This document shows, one piece after another, positions 60,751-64,000 of a stretch of 64,000 bases of DNA (position 1 is its first letter; each line of letters opens with the position of its first letter). A model generated the notes under the pieces. It had not been told where the DNA came from, searched no databases, and saw only the letters and a list, made by a program, of their open reading frames with translations. The position numbers and the translations under genes are program-made. The stretch is from assembly GCA_019752045.1 (NCBI GenBank), contig JAIEMP010000003.1:186001-250000 (forward strand). The letters are read 5' to 3'. Source of the stretch: Chitinophagaceae bacterium. Lineage in GTDB: Bacteria; Bacteroidota; Bacteroidia; Chitinophagales; Chitinophagaceae.

Positions 60751-60758
60751 TATCTTTG
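60751..60758 (+). promoter_or_regulatory. -7 box of glyS
   Basis: TATCTTTG matches TAnnTTTG exactly, 23 bases before the ATG, with TTTA 18 bases upstream as a plausible -33 element. Confidence 0.5.
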
Positions 60759-60781
60759 CCCACTTTCAAACAACCGTTTAC

Positions 60782-62221
60782 ATGGCGAACGACAAGCTTT
60801 TTGCAAATATCATCTCACATGCCAAAGAGTATGGCTATATCTTTCAGTCGTCTGAAATTTATGATGGTCTCAGTGCAGTATATGATTATGGCCAATACGG
60901 CGCACAACTCAAAAGAAATATCAGGGATCTGTGGTGGAAAAGTATGACCCAGCTCCACGAAAATATTGTGGGTATTGATGCGGCTATTTTTATGCATCCT
61001 ACCACCTGGAAGGCCAGCGGCCACGTTGATAATTTCAGCGATCCCATGATTGATAACAAAGACAGCAAAAAACGTTACCGTGTTGATCATTTAATTGAGG
61101 CATACGCCGAAACATTATCTGATGCTGAATCGGCTGCATTGATTGCCCAAATGGAACAGTTGCTGGCAGCCGATGATTTCGCCGGCATCAAACAACTCAT
61201 CGAAGAAAATAAGATCAAGTGTAGTGTGAGCGGTACAGCAAACTGGACAGATGTGCGTCAGTTCAACCTCATGTTCTCCACTGAATTTGGTGCAGTAGCA
61301 AGTGATAATCCCGATGATAATATTGTGTACCTGCGCCCTGAAACAGCACAGGGTATTTTTGTAAACTTCCTGAATGTGCAAAAAACCGGACGGATGAAAA
61401 TTCCGTTTGGTATTGCACAAACAGGAAAAGCTTTCAGAAACGAAATTGTTGCCCGCCAATTTATTTTCCGTATGCGTGAATTTGAGCAGATGGAAATGCA
61501 GTTCTTCGTTCGCCCCGGCACAGAACTGGAATGGTATGCACATTGGAAGGAGGCTAGGATGAAGTGGCATCAGGAATTGGGATTGCCGGCAGAAAAGCTC
61601 CGGTTTCATGATCATGTTAAACTGGCGCATTATGCAAACGCAGCATTAGACATTGAATACGAATTTCCGTTTGGATGGAAGGAACTGGAAGGTGTTCACT
61701 CAAGAACAGATTACGATCTTCGTCGTCATCAGGAGTTCAGCAAAAAGAAAATGCAGTATTTTGATACAGAGATCAACCAGAATTATATCCCTTATGTGGT
61801 TGAAACTTCTGTAGGACTTGATCGTTTATTCCTCACCATTTTAAGCAATGCTTATCACGAAGAGCAGGTGCCCACATCGGAGGAAGGAAAGACCGATACC
61901 AGAACTGTTTTACGCATTCCGGCCAAATTAGCCCCCGTTAAACTGGCTATTTTCCCGTTAACAAAAAAAGATGGACTGCCCGAAATTGCCCGATCCATTA
62001 TGCAGGATTGTATGCCGCATTTTCAATGTTTTTATGAAGAAAAAGACGCTATTGGTAAACGTTATCGCAGACAAGATGCAATAGGTACGCCGTTTTGCAT
62101 AACGGTTGACCATCAATCAAAAGAAGATGGTACAGTCACCATCCGAAACAGAGATACCCTTGTGCAAGAGCGCATTGCAATATCAAATGTTAAAGAATTT
62201 ATGAATAAATCTATTGCATAA
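60782..62221 (+). CDS. glyS: glycine--tRNA ligase (homodimeric type)
   Basis: 479 residues of the single-chain alpha2 class II GlyRS, distinct from the two-subunit bacterial form. Motifs: EIYDGLSAVYDYGQYGAQLK near the start, YLRPETAQGIFVNF, KAFRNEIVARQFIFRMREFEQMEMQ (motif 2), SVGLDRLFLTIL (motif 3), then the anticodon-binding domain (LAPVKLAIFPLTKKDGL). Length is normal for this type. Single gene with its own promoter. Confidence 0.96.
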   Translation: MANDKLFANIISHAKEYGYIFQSSEIYDGLSAVYDYGQYGAQLKRNIRDLWWKSMTQLHENIVGIDAAIFMHPTTWKASGHVDNFSDPMIDNKDSKKRYRVDHLIEAYAETLSDAESAALIAQMEQLLAADDFAGIKQLIEENKIKCSVSGTANWTDVRQFNLMFSTEFGAVASDNPDDNIVYLRPETAQGIFVNFLNVQKTGRMKIPFGIAQTGKAFRNEIVARQFIFRMREFEQMEMQFFVRPGTELEWYAHWKEARMKWHQELGLPAEKLRFHDHVKLAHYANAALDIEYEFPFGWKELEGVHSRTDYDLRRHQEFSKKKMQYFDTEINQNYIPYVVETSVGLDRLFLTILSNAYHEEQVPTSEEGKTDTRTVLRIPAKLAPVKLAIFPLTKKDGLPEIARSIMQDCMPHFQCFYEEKDAIGKRYRRQDAIGTPFCITVDHQSKEDGTVTIRNRDTLVQERIAISNVKEFMNKSIA

Positions 62222-62344
62222 TTCAATGAAGTAACCTAATTTGCCATCGAAAACACTAACGATTACGTAATTGTTCAATAGAAAAGGTGTAAAACCAAAA
62301 CCCATCGGCAATCGTTCAATTGTAAAACAAAATAACCGGATAAA

Positions 62345-62653
62345 ATGAACTTAAGTTTAAGTCAATTAACCCTTGAAATGCATGTTGTATTTTTTGCTGC
62401 TTTTTTGCTGGTTGCTGCAATCTTTGGTCTGTTGATAGGCCGCAAACAGATTGGCAAAAAACAGAAACGCATTCTGGAGCTGGAAAACGAAATGCTGAAC
62501 GCACACAATGAAATCCTGAAATTTGCGAAAACAAATAAGCAGCTCACCGAAACACTTGAAAAAGCAAAAATTCCTTTCCCTGTTACACGCATAGATGCAG
62601 AGGAAGATGAAGACGAAAAAGTAAGAAAAATTCCACTCGGTAAAATAGGATAA
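62345..62653 (+). CDS. small single-pass membrane protein with coiled coil
   Basis: 102 residues. A TM helix (about 12-34, VVFFAAFLLVAAIFGLLIG) is followed by a basic stretch and a coiled coil (RILELENEMLNAHNEILKFAK) and an acidic end. No domain recognised; the layout resembles small envelope or division-associated proteins, but nothing supports a specific role. Confidence 0.68.
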   Translation: MNLSLSQLTLEMHVVFFAAFLLVAAIFGLLIGRKQIGKKQKRILELENEMLNAHNEILKFAKTNKQLTETLEKAKIPFPVTRIDAEEDEDEKVRKIPLGKIG

Positions 62654-62671
62654 ACAACCGATCAGAAATAA

Positions 62672-62707
62672 AAAAAAAAGAACCACTGAAATGTGGTTCT
62701 TTTTTTA
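62672..62707. terminator. bidirectional intrinsic terminator
   Basis: GAACCAC and GTGGTTC form a 7-bp stem with loop TGAAAT; an A-run precedes and a T-run follows, so it works for both convergent genes. Confidence 0.9.
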
Positions 62708-62724
62708 TGGGATCAATAACAGGT

Positions 62725-64000
62725 TTATTGTTTCACCAGTTTCTGCATAAATACTTCGTTTCCTGTTTGATCTCTGATCTCAACAAAATAAGTACCCGCA
62801 GCAAGTTTACTTACATCAAATGTGCTGTTTTGATACGGTAGTCTGCTGCTTAATAATACCTGCCCCAATGCATTCATAATCCTCACGTTGATTTCACCTA
62901 CCTGATCTTTATTACCCGTTACAATCATGATGCTGTTGCCGGTATTATTGTATACTGCTTTTACAAAAATTCCTTCTGTATTGCTTACTGTAACAATATT
63001 TGAGTATGCAAATTTTCCATCCTGATCAATCATTTTTAAGCGGTAATAAAACTGGTTACCTTTTATCAATACCTGCTGATCTGTGAACGAGTAGGATACC
63101 GTTTGTGATGAAGTGCCACGTGCAGCAACAGTTCCCACTTTTTCAAAACGGGGATCATCATCAATTCTTCTTTCCACTTCAAAACGGTCGCTGTTATTTT
63201 CAGTAGCTGTTTGCCATTTAACATCAATATCAGGATATTTTTTGTTTGCAGTAAAACTGAGAAGTGTAACCGGTAATGGCTGGTTGAGATTGATACCGCC
63301 TCCATTGATCCACAGTTCTGAGAACGATCTTACTTTAAACTCTGCATAATAACCGTTGTTAAACGGAACTACATCTACATTACCCGGAGGAATAAACAGG
63401 TATACACCGGAGTTATCGGCAAGTGTTCCGTTTTCATTAATACCGCTGAATTTAGTTACACCTGCAAGAAATGCATCTCTGATGCTGGTGCAGGTTCCGC
63501 AACCTGTTGCAGTAATCAACGCTGTAGCTTCCTGTTCTGTAAAGTAAAAACGAACAAGCACACTGTCTGTTGGTGCTGTGGCAGATGTAATCACCAGATT
63601 ACGGTCCAGATAATATTGGTTGTTATTGAAACGTACTGCACCGGAGTTGATGTATACACTTACATCTGTGGTTCCTAAATTTTGTCCCAATGGATTGATG
63701 GATGCAACAAGATTACCCCCGCTGCTGAAGTTGATCCAGTTACTGCCACTAACATTTTGATTGATATTTAAAACATTGGCACCGGTGTAAATGGTTGCTT
63801 TTTCAAAAATGTGTATGTCATCAATACCTATTCCTTCGCCTTGCGTTAACTCATCGCTCGACAGAAGAAAACGAAAACGAACAGAAGCGGCGTTTGGTAC
63901 TTCTGTACTTGATACATGCCAGCGTTGTATATTTCTGCGCCATGATTGATTGGCCGATGAATCGAACCAGTTGGTGCTGTTTAATGCTGTTAAGCGTTGC
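62725..64000 (-). CDS. T9SS cargo protein with type-A C-terminal sorting domain (5' end outside window)
   Basis: The frame is open from the right edge through the stop at 62725, about 424 residues. Visible parts, from the N-terminal side: a jelly-roll-like segment (SVRFRFLLSSDELTQG, GIGIDDIHIFEKATIY), a second beta domain (about 63,300-63,690), a fibronectin-type stretch (VKWQTATENNSDRFEVERR), and a type-A sorting domain whose end reads ...SKLAAGTYFVEIRDQTGNEVFMQKLVKQ in parts, typical of type IX cargo. Exported to the surface or released. Enzyme activity, if any, would be in the missing N-terminal part. Confidence 0.85.
   Translation of the reverse strand, partial: QRLTALNSTNWFDSSANQSWRRNIQRWHVSSTEVPNAASVRFRFLLSSDELTQGEGIGIDDIHIFEKATIYTGANVLNINQNVSGSNWINFSSGGNLVASINPLGQNLGTTDVSVYINSGAVRFNNNQYYLDRNLVITSATAPTDSVLVRFYFTEQEATALITATGCGTCTSIRDAFLAGVTKFSGINENGTLADNSGVYLFIPPGNVDVVPFNNGYYAEFKVRSFSELWINGGGINLNQPLPVTLLSFTANKKYPDIDVKWQTATENNSDRFEVERRIDDDPRFEKVGTVAARGTSSQTVSYSFTDQQVLIKGNQFYYRLKMIDQDGKFAYSNIVTVSNTEGIFVKAVYNNTGNSIMIVTGNKDQVGEINVRIMNALGQVLLSSRLPYQNSTFDVSKLAAGTYFVEIRDQTGNEVFMQKLVKQ

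Overview
The window carries about 56 protein genes and no rRNA, tRNA or CRISPR array that I could see. It reads as chromosome of a Bacteroidota bacterium, most likely family Chitinophagaceae (inference). The evidence is a SusC/SusD pair, type IX secretion features (a PorZ-like propeller protein and a protein with a C-terminal sorting domain), gene sets typical of the phylum (rsfS-ftsH-LUD, MoxR-DUF58-BatA, HTH_34-CreD, DUF5686), many lipoproteins, and promoters with the Bacteroidota -7 box TAnnTTTG. Base composition looks like about 40% GC by eye.

Layout. 1-5.1 kb: the 5' part of isocitrate dehydrogenase running off the left edge, birA, and rsfS-ftsH-LUD. 5.2-8.8 kb: a GGCT-like protein, a hicB-hicA toxin-antitoxin pair, an LpxH-like phosphatase, a secreted propeller-like protein and an MscS channel. 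8.8-11 kb (minus): a MerR regulator with a monothiol thioredoxin, and an M23 peptidase divergent from alaS. 11-16.4 kb: alaS, gatB and a TlpA/ResA-type lipoprotein, closed by a perfect 38-bp palindromic terminator. 16.5-25.4 kb (minus): RND exporter, then SusC-SusD-lipoprotein-fasciclin. 25.5-31.7 kb: porZ-recO, an amidohydrolase, prfA and a small EF-hand protein. 31.7-32.2 kb: the only long gene-free stretch, with a duplicated element followed by hairpins. 32.2-34.0 kb (minus): unknown gene, cyclophilin, gcvH, VanZ-like. 34.2-39.2 kb: MoxR-DUF58-BatD-like-BatA and rsgA. 39.4-48 kb: small genes, gamma-carbonic anhydrase, a class III aminotransferase, a 1155-residue TraB/GumN protein and a DUF5686 protein. 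48.1-52.2 kb: membrane protein, HTH regulator, CreD, Coq4-like, diacylglycerol kinase, DUF1361. 52.2-64 kb: a large degenerate-peptidase/propeller/Omp85-like protein, MBL hydrolase, flippase, arfB, dtd, MazG-like, glyS, and a T9SS cargo protein running off the right edge.

Most genes are housekeeping (translation quality, protein turnover, envelope), arranged in short operons with 1-4 base overlaps. No phage, IS element or defence island was seen; the HicBA pair stands alone.

The most unusual signals are: (i) intergenic-type GC-rich palindromic repeats lying in frame inside alaS (two) and an amidohydrolase gene (one), reminiscent of protein-coding palindromic elements; (ii) the duplicated 27-bp element plus strong hairpins at 31,990-32,214, a candidate small-RNA locus whose terminator also encodes the tail of the VanZ-like protein; (iii) two copies of a 15-bp operator in front of the two transcription units of the CreD cluster; and (iv) a protein that keeps a gluzincin-peptidase fold signature but has lost both HExxH histidines. 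None of these could be tested by search here.
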